64,000 nucleotides of DNA from Breviolum minutum Mf 1.05b.01 (taxonomy: Eukaryota; Sar; Dinophyceae; Suessiales; Symbiodiniaceae). Position numbers and translations under genes: made by a program. This document shows, piece after piece, positions 43,700 to 54,493 of this stretch. Under the pieces are notes generated by a model. It saw nothing but the letters and a program-made list of their open reading frames with translations. It did no database searches and was not told the DNA's origin. Within the stretch, counting starts at the first letter, position 1. Each line of letters opens with the position of its first letter. Location of the stretch: positions 247,713-311,712 of the forward strand of contig DF239083.1 of NCBI GenBank assembly GCA_000507305.1, given 5' to 3'.

Positions 43700-46554
43700 C
43701 AAGGCTATGGCAAGTCCCACCGCATAATCCGCTGCTTGCGGTACATCAGGTTTGGCATGGACCGGCAGACCTTGAGAGTGGTGCAAAGGCAACGTTGTTG
43801 CTAGAGCTTGCCTCAGACCGCAACAGGCAAGCCATAGCGGATGACCAGATGGTCTTGGTCGATATTGCACTGGAGAGTTCAGGGGACACTACCACCATTC
43901 GGCGTGTACTCTGGACACGTCGCTTCATGACGAGACTGTCATTCCTTCACTTGCTTTCGGTTCAGGAATTTTGCAATTCACCAGCCACGGACTGTCATGT
44001 TGAAAAGAATAAGGTCACATGGCACAAGCAAGACACATTCTGAAGAGAGTTCCGGTCAGGTGACTATGTACGTCTTTTGGTCCGAGGACCAACTACAATG
44101 ACACCAGCAGAAGTGCAAGTAGTGCTATGTGAGCAAGAGGGCGCAGATGCCCAACGGTATTTGTATACCAGGTCACCATCGCACTCTCCTGAGCCTTCAG
44201 CTCATTCTGCAGAAGGAGCCGAGAGCGAATTCGAGATTTTCCAGGATTCGCCCGTGGAGAGTCTCACACTGACTCGCCAAAAGGATGAGAAAGGCCCTGT
44301 TCACGGTGGTCCCATCAGTCAAAACACACCAAGGAGACAAAACTTGGAGCATTTGCGCTCGCAGGGCCACCCATTGGCTCAGTGTCGACCTGGATTCAAG
44401 CCCCATGTCTCTGACCGCTGGTGTGCTTCCCATGGTCTTGATACTGAGGAAATTGGTGTCCCTGTGAAGAGTTTGCCTCCAGTCTTTGCTCTTGATGAAC
44501 TGTATTCACAACGAAGGGAACCTTTTGCAGATTGGACAAACAAGGAGTTATCTATGAGGTCGTCACCGCAGACAAATCCTGAAATGGCACCCAAGCTCCT
44601 GATCTTGGATGACCTTATTCCACCATCAGACTTGTTGAGCCCTTCAGATACCAACCCTGGGGTGACCAGTAACAGTCATCCACTGGAGGCAAAGGACTTC
44701 GCTTGCTATGAGGACCCTCTATCGATTCCAATTTCTTTGCCGGGATTGCCAGCTTTTGCGGACAAGCTCACCTCCCCTTATCTGCAGTTATCTCAGAATA
44801 TCCCTACATCACAACAAGTTGGAGAGGATCATGCCACGCTCGGTGATGACTGGAACAAAGCGGTTGATTTTGCAATTGCAAATCAGCATCATGATCCAGA
44901 GCAGATTGCAATCTATACAGATGGCTCAAAGCTTTGGAATGAACATCTCATCGAGGACACATCGGGATGGTCGTTTGTGGTCGCAGCCAAATGGCCATCG
45001 TCATCGCAATGGGGAATAGTTGGACACAGTTCTGCATCAGTCAACCTGACAGCGGACTCTGACTCGTGGATAGGGGCAACCGCACACCAATCGTATCAAT
45101 CAGAGCTTGAGGCTATTATCCGAGCACTTCTATGGCTGTGTCAATCGCCCTGGATTCATGGAGGTATGCAGTGTACTCTTGTCTCTGATGCCACATCCGC
45201 ACTCTACGCAGTCGATGGCTCTTTTACAGTTCGGCATATCTATTTTTCCAAGGTTGTTCGACCCTTGTGCAAGTTTGTGGATAGTCTTGCACCAATTGCA
45301 CTTCGCTGGGAAAAAGCACATGCCGGACAAATTTTCAATGAACTGGCTGACCATCTTGCTGGGAAGGCAGCTAGATCCGCACCACAGACTTTTCAGGCCT
45401 CCATCATACATCCAATCCGTGATCAGCAGCTATTAGCATGGCTTTGGTTTTGTGGCAATGCCAGGCAAATCTACCCAGAATTGCCAAAGGTTGATTCAAG
45501 TGGATTTCACCTTCCAATACCGCGGCCTTTGAAATGTGTGGACTTCCAACGACCCAAGGTTGATGTTTCCGGGTATTTGGCATTGGACTTTCAGGCCCTC
45601 ACCTGCAACATCAACTCTTTCAAAGATGACTCCACGCCTGAGCAACTCTCCTGGAAAGGACGAGCTGAACTGATTCGCCAACAAGCTTTGGAACTTGGTG
45701 CTCATTGTCTATGTTGGCAGGAAACCAGGAGGCGATACACTGGTATGTGGACTTCCAATCAGTTTGCAGGGTTTGAAGTTGCATCAGATGATGGCAAAGG
45801 AGGAGTGGCACTTTGGTTTCGTACTGACATCCCTTTTGCAGTGCAGGTCAAAGACAAAGATCGACATCCGGTCAACTTCAATGCCACAGACTTCACGATC
45901 CTGCATGCACACCATGAGCTTTTAGTTGTCAAATATCGCTGTGCCTATTGGAAGGCCATCTTCATCTCAGCACATGCACCGAACGATACCACCACGGATG
46001 CTGAGAAGGAGAAATTTTGGAACCTGCTTACACAGGTACTCCTCCCGTTTGACGGATGGCCGCTCGTTTTGGGTATCGATGCCAATGCTCGCATTGGTGG
46101 GGACTACTGGCCAGGAGTCGGCAGTTTCAGTGGTGACATCCCCAATGACAATGGGCAGCGGTTTTTGCGCTTTCTTCAACACCACCGTATGTGTCTGTGT
46201 GTCCCAGCAACTTTCGAAAAGCATGTTGTCTGCCCAACAGAGGATCAGGGCACATGGCTTTCAAAGGGTGGGTGGAAAAGAATTGACTTCATTGCTTACC
46301 CCATCAGCTGGCTGCACAACGCACAGTTCGCCACTTGGGCGATTTCCATCGAGAAGGATGTCCTCAAGGATGATCACAAAGCAGCATGTGTGAGGAGTCG
46401 GGTTGCTTTTCCAGTCGCAAGTCAGACAATCTCTACAACACCGCATGTTCGACTTCGTGTAGATACAGCACAGATCAACACAAAGGAGGGAAAGAAACTA
46501 TGTAGTAACATCATGGACCAGATGCTACACCAACAGCCAGGCTTTGAAGCCTAA
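43696..46554 (+). CDS. LINE polyprotein part: RNase H then AP endonuclease
   Basis: One frame runs from 43696 with a TGA at 44041 (between QDTF and REFRSGDYVRLL), then is open from 44077 to a TAA at 46552. Numbered from 44077, RNase H has D282 (IYTDGSK), E343 (YQSELEAI), D371 (LVSDATSA) and D425 (NELADHLAGKAA), a complete D-E-D-D set. The endonuclease has LTCNINSF, E549 (CWQETR), ISAHAPND, D668/N670 (GIDANARIG), RIDFIAYP and D766-H767 (DDHKAA), all expected catalytic positions. In most LINEs RNase H, when present, follows the reverse transcriptase; here it precedes the endonuclease. The first 250 residues hold low-complexity acidic sequence and the repeated PHVSDRWC and DDLIP motifs. Confidence 0.85.
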
Positions 46555-46560
46555 GCTGAC

Positions 46561-49500
46561 GTGCATGCAGCATTTCTCCAACAGACAGCGCAAGAACAGC
46601 TCACTCACTGCTTTCCCGCCAAACCTCGGGTCACCAAGCCATCGTGGATTTCGGTTGAAACTTGGAACACGGTTGGGCAGACGAGAGCGGTCAGGAGAAA
46701 GTTGCAACAGCTTAGAGTCACTTGGACAAAGGCGATTAAGTTTGAAATTTTCTATGCCTGGAAGGTGTCTTCTAGGAGACGGCCAGCCTGCAGGGCATGG
46801 CTCAAGCAGCATGACTTTGAAACAGCCTGTGCACTTCAAGAACTCTATCGGATTAGACGGACTCGTTGTCTTTCCCTCCGGGTTGATGAGGCAGCTTTTC
46901 TGGATAGATGTGCAAGGAGCAGTCATGATGAGTTGAACGAAGCAAAAGGAACTGACCTTTGGAAAAAGATTCGGTGCAACCTCCCCAAGTACAGAAGACG
47001 AAGACATCAGGTTTTGCCGTTTGAATCTACTCAGGAGGCTTTCCTTCACCACTTCGCCAACATCGAGGACGCCACCATTCAAACTGAGGAGGACTTGAGG
47101 AAATTTTCTACAGCGCATAGCTCCTCCGCAATCGCAGCAGCTATTCATATGCAAGTTGCTTCAGAAGATCTTCCCTCAGTTTATGAACTTGAAGATGCTA
47201 TACGAGACCTACAAGTTGGACGTTCGTCAATTGGTTGCCTTCCAGCCGAGTTTCTCCGTGCAGATCCGGCTGCCTCCGCAACTCTTCTGTTCCCCAGCTT
47301 GTTGGCACTTTTCCGCTTCTTCCAGCAACCTATGTCGTGGAAAGGGGGCCAATACTATCCTTTATTCAAAGGAAAAGGCTCTGCAGCCGAGCCAGCCGGC
47401 TACAGAGCGATTTTGATTGGCAATGCTATTCCGAAGGTCTTTCACAAAATCCTTCGCAAAAGGTTGTCGAGATGTGTGGCACCATCTTTGCTTCCCTTCC
47501 AAATCGGAGGACTTCCCAGAATGAGCGTCCATTTTGCAGCACATTTCCTGACAGAACTTCGTAATCGAGCACATGGCAGTCGAAGGTCCAATGCGGTGAT
47601 CTTTTTCGATTTGAAGTCTGCTTTTTACAGGGCACAACGCTCCACGATTGTGAGTGACTTGCTCAACTATCAGGAAGACTGCCAAGATGAGGACGTCACT
47701 TTGGATGTTGTCGGCCGACCTGATGCCTTGGCTTCAATGGATGTGTCAGTATCGTTGAGGGCAGTTCTACAAGAGGTCTTTTCGGGCACTTGGAATACGG
47801 TGACAGCTCACAACACAGATTCTACTGGCAAGATTATGCGCAGCGTCAGGGGAACGAGACCAGGTGATCCGGTCGCTGACTTGGCTTTCACATGTGTGAT
47901 GCGCCAGATTTTGCAAGAATTTGTTCATGCAGCCGGTGATATGTTGCCCAGTCTTTTTGCCGGGGAGGGTCAAGTCAAGGTGCCTCCAATTACATGGGTT
48001 GATGATGTCGCGGTTTTCCTGGAAGCTGACACGGCAACACAGGTCCGGGAGCAGGCCCGAAGTGTTGTCTCAATAATGGCATCCAAGTGCAGAAGTTTTG
48101 GCCTTGACATCAACTTTGCACCAGGAAAATCAGAGGTTCTCTTTCAACTTCATGGACGTGATGCAGCCAAACTTCGAACTCAGCTACACCATGACAAGAC
48201 ACTGGACATTGGGGAAGGATGCTGGAGCTCTATGCAGGTATCGGTGACATCAAGATACACTCATCTTGGAATTGTCCATACGGCAAATCAGTCTTTTGAC
48301 ATCGAACTCCAATATCGACTTGCTCGGGGAATGGAGGCTATGAGAGAGTGTCGCAAGACAATCTTAGCTAATCAGGCAATTCCGCCCCATCGAAGATGGA
48401 CCCTGGCACGCTCCCTTATCTTGTCTCGAGTTTTCTTTGCGTGTGAGATATGGCCACCTTTGACTTCAGTGCAGACAGCAAGGATTAACTCCTTCGTGGT
48501 CAAGGTGGCACGTAACATCCTGGGAAAGTTGAACTACCCATCTCAACCGCACACTACGGATGATGACATCATATCCCAACTCCAGGTGCCCTCCGTTGAC
48601 ACTATTCTTCGAGCAGCGCGCCTACGCTATGTCGCCAGAGTTTGGAAGTTTGCCCCGTGCCAGCTAACGCAACTCTTGACATCGTTGGATGACGGTACAG
48701 ACCACTCATGGCTCCAACGTATTCGCATTGACTTTCAGTGGCTTCATGACAGGAGCAACAGGGTCAAGCATTTTCCTGATCCAATGGTAGATGATCGACA
48801 ATGGTGGGACCTTGTGAAGCAGCAGGAGTGGAATGCAATGATACGGAGAGTGTGCGATGCTGACACAGTATATACTCACTATATGGCCAGGTACAGGGTT
48901 TGGAGACAACAGTTTCGCACTGCAATCACCGATGCTGGAGTTAAGCTACATCAGCCTGCTCCAGAGCCGACCCCAACCAACGGTCTGATTGAGTGCCCTC
49001 ACTGTGACAAGTCTTTTGCCACACCTCGAGCCTTATCAGTGCATCAGTACAAGGTACATGGGAACCACGCTGACGTCCGACAGTTTATTTCAGACACAGT
49101 GTGCGGAGCATGCCTCAAAGATTTTCATTCCTTACAACGGGTCAGACAGCACCTGCAATACAAGCAACATGAAGACAAATGTCTCAGAAGATTGCAGGCG
49201 ATTTGGTGGCCACATCCACCCATTGATCTCCCACGCAAGGCCGAGCTCAAATCTTCGCATCGACTTCCTGCTTTTCGTGTGCAAGGACCCCAGTTGCCCA
49301 GCCGAGAGCAATGGTTAGCAGCGAAGCCGGGAAAGAATCTCCCACCGCAGTATGATCTCCTCAAAGACCCTGATTTGACTGAGTATGGTCCAGCCCCGGA
49401 GGGCATGAGGCGATTGCAAGCACAAGAAGACCTGGGTATCAATGAGGTGCTTCTTGAGGAGATGGTCTTCTATGTCATCACCTCGGAGATTCCATTCATA

Positions 49501-50145
49501 GCACCACAATGGGGTAATCTTCGTATGGCTTGCAATTTTCAGACGGTGGTCAAGTTTGGAGAGATGCTGCAGGATCAGCTAGTCAACAGTATTGATCCAC
49601 AACTCTATGCACAGGTGCATCCATGGCTGGAAGACATTTTAGCAGCACATTTTGTACAACAAAGAGATGAAGTGTGCCCAGCAGACTCTCAGCCGAGAGC
49701 GCCGGTTACATCCAATGGACGTCAGGCAAGTTCGCATGATGAACCGCTGTGGATCCAAGATGCACATGGCGGGTATGAAGGGCCTGACCACCAGGCCATC
49801 CCGAGATTGGCCAGCTTTGGCCGGACCTACTATGTGCTATACGCCTACTCAGGTCATCGCAGACAAGGAGACATCTTGGAATGGATGGAGCACTTTCAGA
49901 CGCAGTTTGGGGTCACTGTCCAGGTCCTTACCATTGACATTGTGTACGATGCTGAATTGTGCGATTTACAATCAGAACGTGCCAAGGGCCTGTGGTTAAA
50001 CCTTGTCAAGCGTGGCTATTTCATGGGATTGATCGGTGCACCACCATGTGAAACATGGTCCATTGCCAGATTTCGTTCCCTTTTGGATGACAGGTTTGGT
50101 TCATGTTTATGGCTTATGCCATACAAGTTGGGACTGCCTTCTTGA
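46561..50145 (+). CDS. LINE polyprotein part: reverse transcriptase, C2H2 fingers, methyltransferase-like domain
   Basis: It is in the same frame as the RNase H-endonuclease part, separated by one TAA, so the two were probably one protein or are joined by readthrough. Reverse-transcriptase motifs are AGYRAILIGNAIPKVF, VIFFDLKSAFYRA (D350), RGTRPGDPVADLAF, WVDDVAVFLEA (D481-D482) and RYTHLGIV. A thumb-like helical region follows. Two C2H2 fingers come next: CPHCDKSFATPRALSVHQYK with a further VH, and CGACLKDFHSLQRVRQHLQY with a further H. From residue 1090 comes a methyltransferase-like domain with YAYSGHRRQGDI, TIDIVYD, CDL and GAPPCETWS (C1163). The frame breaks near 50100, with the remainder in the next frame. 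The reverse transcriptase would copy element RNA at a nicked target. Confidence 0.85.
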   Translation: MHAAFLQQTAQEQLTHCFPAKPRVTKPSWISVETWNTVGQTRAVRRKLQQLRVTWTKAIKFEIFYAWKVSSRRRPACRAWLKQHDFETACALQELYRIRRTRCLSLRVDEAAFLDRCARSSHDELNEAKGTDLWKKIRCNLPKYRRRRHQVLPFESTQEAFLHHFANIEDATIQTEEDLRKFSTAHSSSAIAAAIHMQVASEDLPSVYELEDAIRDLQVGRSSIGCLPAEFLRADPAASATLLFPSLLALFRFFQQPMSWKGGQYYPLFKGKGSAAEPAGYRAILIGNAIPKVFHKILRKRLSRCVAPSLLPFQIGGLPRMSVHFAAHFLTELRNRAHGSRRSNAVIFFDLKSAFYRAQRSTIVSDLLNYQEDCQDEDVTLDVVGRPDALASMDVSVSLRAVLQEVFSGTWNTVTAHNTDSTGKIMRSVRGTRPGDPVADLAFTCVMRQILQEFVHAAGDMLPSLFAGEGQVKVPPITWVDDVAVFLEADTATQVREQARSVVSIMASKCRSFGLDINFAPGKSEVLFQLHGRDAAKLRTQLHHDKTLDIGEGCWSSMQVSVTSRYTHLGIVHTANQSFDIELQYRLARGMEAMRECRKTILANQAIPPHRRWTLARSLILSRVFFACEIWPPLTSVQTARINSFVVKVARNILGKLNYPSQPHTTDDDIISQLQVPSVDTILRAARLRYVARVWKFAPCQLTQLLTSLDDGTDHSWLQRIRIDFQWLHDRSNRVKHFPDPMVDDRQWWDLVKQQEWNAMIRRVCDADTVYTHYMARYRVWRQQFRTAITDAGVKLHQPAPEPTPTNGLIECPHCDKSFATPRALSVHQYKVHGNHADVRQFISDTVCGACLKDFHSLQRVRQHLQYKQHEDKCLRRLQAIWWPHPPIDLPRKAELKSSHRLPAFRVQGPQLPSREQWLAAKPGKNLPPQYDLLKDPDLTEYGPAPEGMRRLQAQEDLGINEVLLEEMVFYVITSEIPFIAPQWGNLRMACNFQTVVKFGEMLQDQLVNSIDPQLYAQVHPWLEDILAAHFVQQRDEVCPADSQPRAPVTSNGRQASSHDEPLWIQDAHGGYEGPDHQAIPRLASFGRTYYVLYAYSGHRRQGDILEWMEHFQTQFGVTVQVLTIDIVYDAELCDLQSERAKGLWLNLVKRGYFMGLIGAPPCETWSIARFRSLLDDRFGSCLWLMPYKLGLPS

Positions 50146-50618
50146 TGGAACATCCCGCCAGGTCAACACGTCATCCGTTGGCGCCCTCGGTTTGGAAACT
50201 GCCAGAGCTGCAATGGATTTTGAAAGTGCCGGGTGTGTGTGAACACCTTGTGCACCAGGGCTGGTACGGTGCTCGTTCTTCGAAGCCGACCATGTTCCTT
50301 TCCTACAACCTCCCGGCTTTCAGGCAGACTTTGGACGTTTGGTGGGATCGTGCCACCAATCCATTGGAATGGATTGCCCTGGTTGGAAAAGATGAAACTG
50401 GTCGTTTCAAAACAGAGCAGGCGAAAGCCTATCCAGGAAGGTTGAACGCAGCAATAGCCCAAGCCTTCATTGAGCGGGTGGTGTCGCTCTGTGAGGATGG
50501 TGCTATCAGACGTGAGACCATTCCTGAAGATTTTTGTACAGTTATCCGTCCTGTTGTAGCAGCACAGGCCACTTCAGGAATGGAACTTGGTCCAGACTTT
50601 GCCAAGAGGGTAAGGTAG
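50103..50618 (+). pseudogene. Frameshifted C-terminus of the LINE methyltransferase-like domain
   Basis: It continues the domain in a new frame: MAYAIQVGTAFLMEHPARST (E-H-P motif), WYGARSSKPTMFLSYNL (K-P-T motif), then a helical tail to TAG at 50618. A stretch between the P-P-C segment and this one seems shorter than in the Copia relatives, so a small deletion likely caused the shift. Confidence 0.65.
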
Positions 50619-50720
50619 ATCGGACCCTTCACTACGAATTCAGCGGCAATGCACGGCGCGAGACAACTCGTCACGACCGCACTCAAAGGTCAAAAAAGGT
50701 TGAAACCACCAACTATTATA

Positions 50721-50818
50721 CCCATACGATCCATGTATGGTATATTTAGCTGCATTTACCGTAATTATATAATCAACCAAATGTAAGCAAATAATATACC
50801 TTACATGGATCCTATGGG
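50721..50818. repeat. 98-bp hairpin (MITE-like) repeat
   Basis: The left arm CCCATACGATCCATGTATGG plus TATATT (50721-50746) pairs with the right arm AATATACCTTACATGGATCC plus TATGGG (50793-50818) with about three mismatches. It lies about 100 bp after the end of the LINE frame. Confidence 0.75.
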
Positions 50819-52019
50819 ATATACATTGTACCCTTTTCAAAACCGTAGGAAGAAGAACCCTGCACCTTCAACCATCACAAAACGCAGGCAAGGCCATGGG
50901 TGATGAAGGCAAACCCACCGAGCCCGGAACTCCCAATCCACAGCAACGTATTGACCGATGCTTAGCTAAGGACCTAATGATACGTTTTTTTTGGTTCAGA
51001 AATCCGGCGTTCACCAGTTGATATGGTGGTTTCCTAAAATGGTGGGTTTCCCCAACAACCATGGGTTTTCCTACTAAAAAGGATCATTTTGGGGTGTGAA
51101 ATGGGGGTACCACCATTTAAGGAAACACCCATATGGTAAATATGACATCTGGGTGGTGGTTTCAATTTTTGTTTATTTTTGCACCCCTACCTGGGGAAAT
51201 GATCCAATTTGACGAGCATATTTTTCAGATGGGTTGAAACCACCAACTAGCACATTATTTACAACTTACCAGGTTTTATAAATCCCAGGTGGATTCCCTT
51301 CCATCAACAGTAGCGACCAACAAAACCCGCTGGTTGTTGGGAATCCACAAATAACCAAATGGTGGTGATTAGTTTAAAATGGAATCATGTCCCAACAAAA
51401 TCTCTGAGTAATTTGCCGATATGCGTATCCAATGGTATTTATACATAGATATAACCCTTCCAAGGCAAAGACCTGGTAAAACTTGGTCTTTTAAGTGGGA
51501 AGTAAAAGACCCTACTTTACTGTTAAAGACTTCAAGATCTAGTTTTACTTCTTATGACTTTTGGCTATTGTTGCACCTTGCAATGATTAATAATTAAGCA
51601 TAAAACTTGCTAGCGTGAATCTACCGTGAACCTCTTCGTTAAAGACCATCAAAAATACTCTAAAAGACCCTTCAAAACTGTGAATGTACCGTGAATCTCC
51701 AGGGCCCCAGTTTTCCAGGACTGAGTAGCATGTAGTAAGTGCTAGACTGGTCGGAAGATGGCTGAATTTCAGTCGGACGAAAAGGTCAAGTAAAACTTGG
51801 TATTTTACGAAGACCTCGTTTTACTGAACCTGTGGACTTGCAGGGAATAGTTTTTGCCAACCTCCCCCAAAAAAGCTGACCTCAGTTGAAATATGAAGAG
51901 GGGTATGTAGGACGAAGTGCTTTGGACTTGGAAGGTGCTCTATGTGTCTTGCTCGTCCTGCAACAAAAACACGGAGTTAAGAGAAAGGGAACGGATGTAT
52001 GGAGAAAAGTGCTTGTCCC
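50819..52019. other. Non-coding, repeat-rich, no gene recognised
   Basis: It holds the hairpin at 51020-51136 and dispersed words such as GGTTGAAACCACCAACTA (near 50699 and 51233, with a broken relative at 63.72 kb). Only short frames; no domain seen. Confidence 0.5.
51020..51136. repeat. Hairpin repeat, GATATGG(T/G)GGTTTCC family
   Basis: The left arm GATATGGTGGTTTCCTAAAA plus TGGTGGG (from 51020) pairs with a right arm GGTACCACCATTTAAGGAAA plus CACCCATATGG (to 51136). The arms are about 30 bp with several mismatches. A second copy lies at 59547-59656. Confidence 0.7.
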
Positions 52020-52104
52020 TCCGCACCACCACCACAATCATCATCGTCATCATCATCATCATCAGCAGCAGCAGGATCATCATCAGCATCATCATACATA
52101 TTAA
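52020..52104 (+). repeat. CAT/CAC microsatellite
   Basis: A tract of CACCACCAC, then CATCATCGT and CATCATCAGCAG words, about 80 bp. The His/Gln-rich open frame over it is an artefact. Confidence 0.85.
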
Positions 52105-53869
52105 TAATGGTTACCGATGTTCAGTAGAAGGTGTGTTGTTTCTACAGGAAACCAGCATTTTGGAGTGCTTTTTTCTTGATTCACTGCCAGGATGATTGGA
52201 AGAACGGCTCGGTAAGGATAGTTGGATGGATTTCCACCTAGTGATAAATCCAAGTGCCGTCACCTTTTTTGATGATCATGCAAACACCAGGGAAGAATCA
52301 TACAAAGAGGGAAATACACTATGCTTGTCCAATTGACGATATTATTTTTCCAGTATTCATATATTACTAAATGTCTGATTGGATTTACCACACAAGTATG
52401 ATCAAGGATATTCCAGATGGATGAATTGAAAGGTGACTCAAGATTTCAATCATAATGATAGAATCGCAGTAAATTTGACATCCTCAGGTTTGAGCCATAC
52501 TCCTGTGCCATGAGTGGTTTCTGACCTAGACAAGAATTTCCCCGCATAGATGACAACTGATCCATGATATATAGTGAGGTATATTCGAGTATCTTTTCAT
52601 GTTATTTTTGCGCTAAGATTGAAAGATGATCCAATTTTGCTATTTAATTGTGGACTATAGTCTGTAACATATGTTCATTGACAACCCTAGATTTGAATGG
52701 TTTTAAAAACGTTGCCATCACCGTGGCATGGTTTTTCATACCCAAATTGAGAGTTGCTCCAACGTCACAAACCAAGAATGGTGATATATTCACATTTTTA
52801 AAGAAACACCGAAATGTACAAAAACATTAAAGATGAATTCCACCTATATTTGTCATTTGTGAGGTCTTTTTTTTTGCATCCACCAGGATCCAGGAATACG
52901 TTTTGGATCGTTTTGGCATCCCTCGTAAAAAGCCAACAACTTAAGCGAAAGGGACACACTCAACAACGTGGGTTGCAACTCCAGGCAAACCCATTTACTT
53001 TCTGCGAGGGGCCCCTATAGCTCCATTTATAACTGGCATTTTCCCACCTTGAATATATAGTTAGAACGGGAATTTGGTTGATTGTCTTGACAAGTAAATC
53101 GGAAAAAAACCCAACCACCTGGGCACCTGGGCACTTGGGCCTAGGATGCGTGGCGGCACTCAAGGAAGCGGCGGGGGAAGAGATTTTGGCCAATGCTGCT
53201 GGCGTCGTGGCCCTTTTTTCGGCCATGACGATAGTGGTGGATGTCTCTTGTCATCATCTAGGGTTTGAGAAGGTTTTTTGCACCGCTGGACTCTGGACCG
53301 CAAAAAAAACTTTCTGGAAGATATGTCATTCTATGTATATATATATATATACGATTTTTATTTATACAGAAGATCACAAGGCAGAATGAAGGTCGGTAGG
53401 AATGGTCTATTTAAAAAAACACTTGCTGGAGCTGATATGCGCATGATTTGTACAAGAGAGTCATCTCCTTCAAAAATTGGGAAACCATATTCAGGGAGTT
53501 TTGCCCTCGTAAGCGGAAACATGATAAAACATCCAGTGATACTATTTTATGATGGTAGGTTTTTTTAGGGGTATTTTGTAGTGCCCATTTTAGATGTACC
53601 TTTGTGATAGCTGCTGCTTGCGTGGGTTTTTATTTGTATACCTTTTACATGAAGATCAACGCCTTGTTGCCGAACAATCATTTTCTGATTGTCCTTGGAC
53701 AATTATGATTCATAGATTCATAGCTATTAAGAGGAAGATAACCCAAGCTTGTCAATGAAACGCCCTTTTCAACGAGACATTTTGTTGCCTCAACTGAAAA
53801 AAAAGGTGCTTCCGGAATGAAGGAACTTCTTTTTGGTGTTGGCAAACAATTCAGGTGAAGTCTGATACA
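52105..53869. other. Mostly non-coding; one possible exon
   Basis: A frame at about 53078-53260 could be an exon on either strand: plus AALKEAAGEEILANAAGVVA, or minus AEKRATTPAALAKISSPAAS, which looks like a transit-peptide-type sequence. Neither has a recognisable partner exon. A TA microsatellite is at about 53332-53352. Nothing else is firm. Confidence 0.3.
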
Positions 53870-53970
53870 CGCCCTCAAACTAGCATAGCCCCTGAAAATT
53901 GTGAGTTAGAAGGTGGAATCTCTTTTTGGGATAGCCTATTTTCAGGGGCTGTGTTAGTTTCAGGGAGTGT
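53870..53970. repeat. Hairpin repeat, CTAGCATAGCCCCTGAAAAT family (best copy)
   Basis: The left arm includes AACTAGCATAGCCCCTGAAA plus ATT (about 53877-53900). The right arm includes ATTTTCAGGGGCTGTGTTAG plus TTTCAGGGAG (about 53939-53968). Arms of about 33 bp match with roughly five differences. The interior contains TTTTTGGGATAGCCTA. Related copies lie at 63458-63556 and about 40167-40258, with fragments near 60020 and 60362. Confidence 0.75.
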
Positions 53971-54409
53971 TTACTTTTCCAACTTTTCCATATTTTCCCA
54001 ATAGGCTACTCTCCGATAGATTGCGTTGGTGCTTACAAGCCTTTAAGAGGCACATCCCTCGATCCAAAAATCCTGTTCGAAACAGTGATTCCTGCGAGTT
54101 GTAAACCACCACCCTCAAACCTTAACTTAGCCGAATCGATGATTAAACTTTGGCTGCGTATATGCATGGCTAGTAGATTTTTTGATATTTATTTGTACTG
54201 TAGGTGAAATGCCACCTGTGACCCCGTTAGTGTAGGCACATGTTTTGCATGTAGATACTCTACCCACTAGCTTGCGCCGGTTTCCTTGAATGATGTTATA
54301 ACTTTGAAGGGACCACGCATGAAAATACATCTCTGATCAAAGTAGATGAGTAGATGCCGGAAACCACTTCTATTTCGAGAGCCAATCTAGAGTCAAATGC
54401 ATTCGGGGA

Positions 54410-54493
54410 ACTTTGGAGTTTTGAAGCTAACTATGGAGTTTTGAAGCTAAGTATGGAGTTTTGAAGCTAACTATGGAGATTTGTAGCTAACTT
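54410..54493 (+). repeat. 20-bp tandem repeat, four copies
   Basis: Unit TATGGAGTTTTGAAGCTAAC, four adjacent copies with one or two substitutions each (TTTGGAG at the start, TATGGAGATTTGTAGC at the end). Non-coding. Confidence 0.85.

Larger units (their letters stand above)
42000..50620 (+). mobile_element. Non-LTR (LINE-type) retrotransposon with extra domains
   Basis: One long polyprotein-like series on the plus strand carries an unknown N-terminal region (42.0-44.8 kb), RNase H (about 44.87-45.37 kb), AP-type endonuclease (about 45.58-46.40 kb), reverse transcriptase (about 47.2-48.3 kb), two C2H2 fingers (about 48.98-49.17 kb) and a methyltransferase-like domain (about 49.82-50.4 kb). 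Breaks are frame changes near 42.25 and 43.69 kb, a TGA at 44041, a TAA at 46552 and a frame change near 50.10 kb. The long open stretches suggest a fairly recent insertion. No poly-A tail or target-site duplication was identified. Confidence 0.85.
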
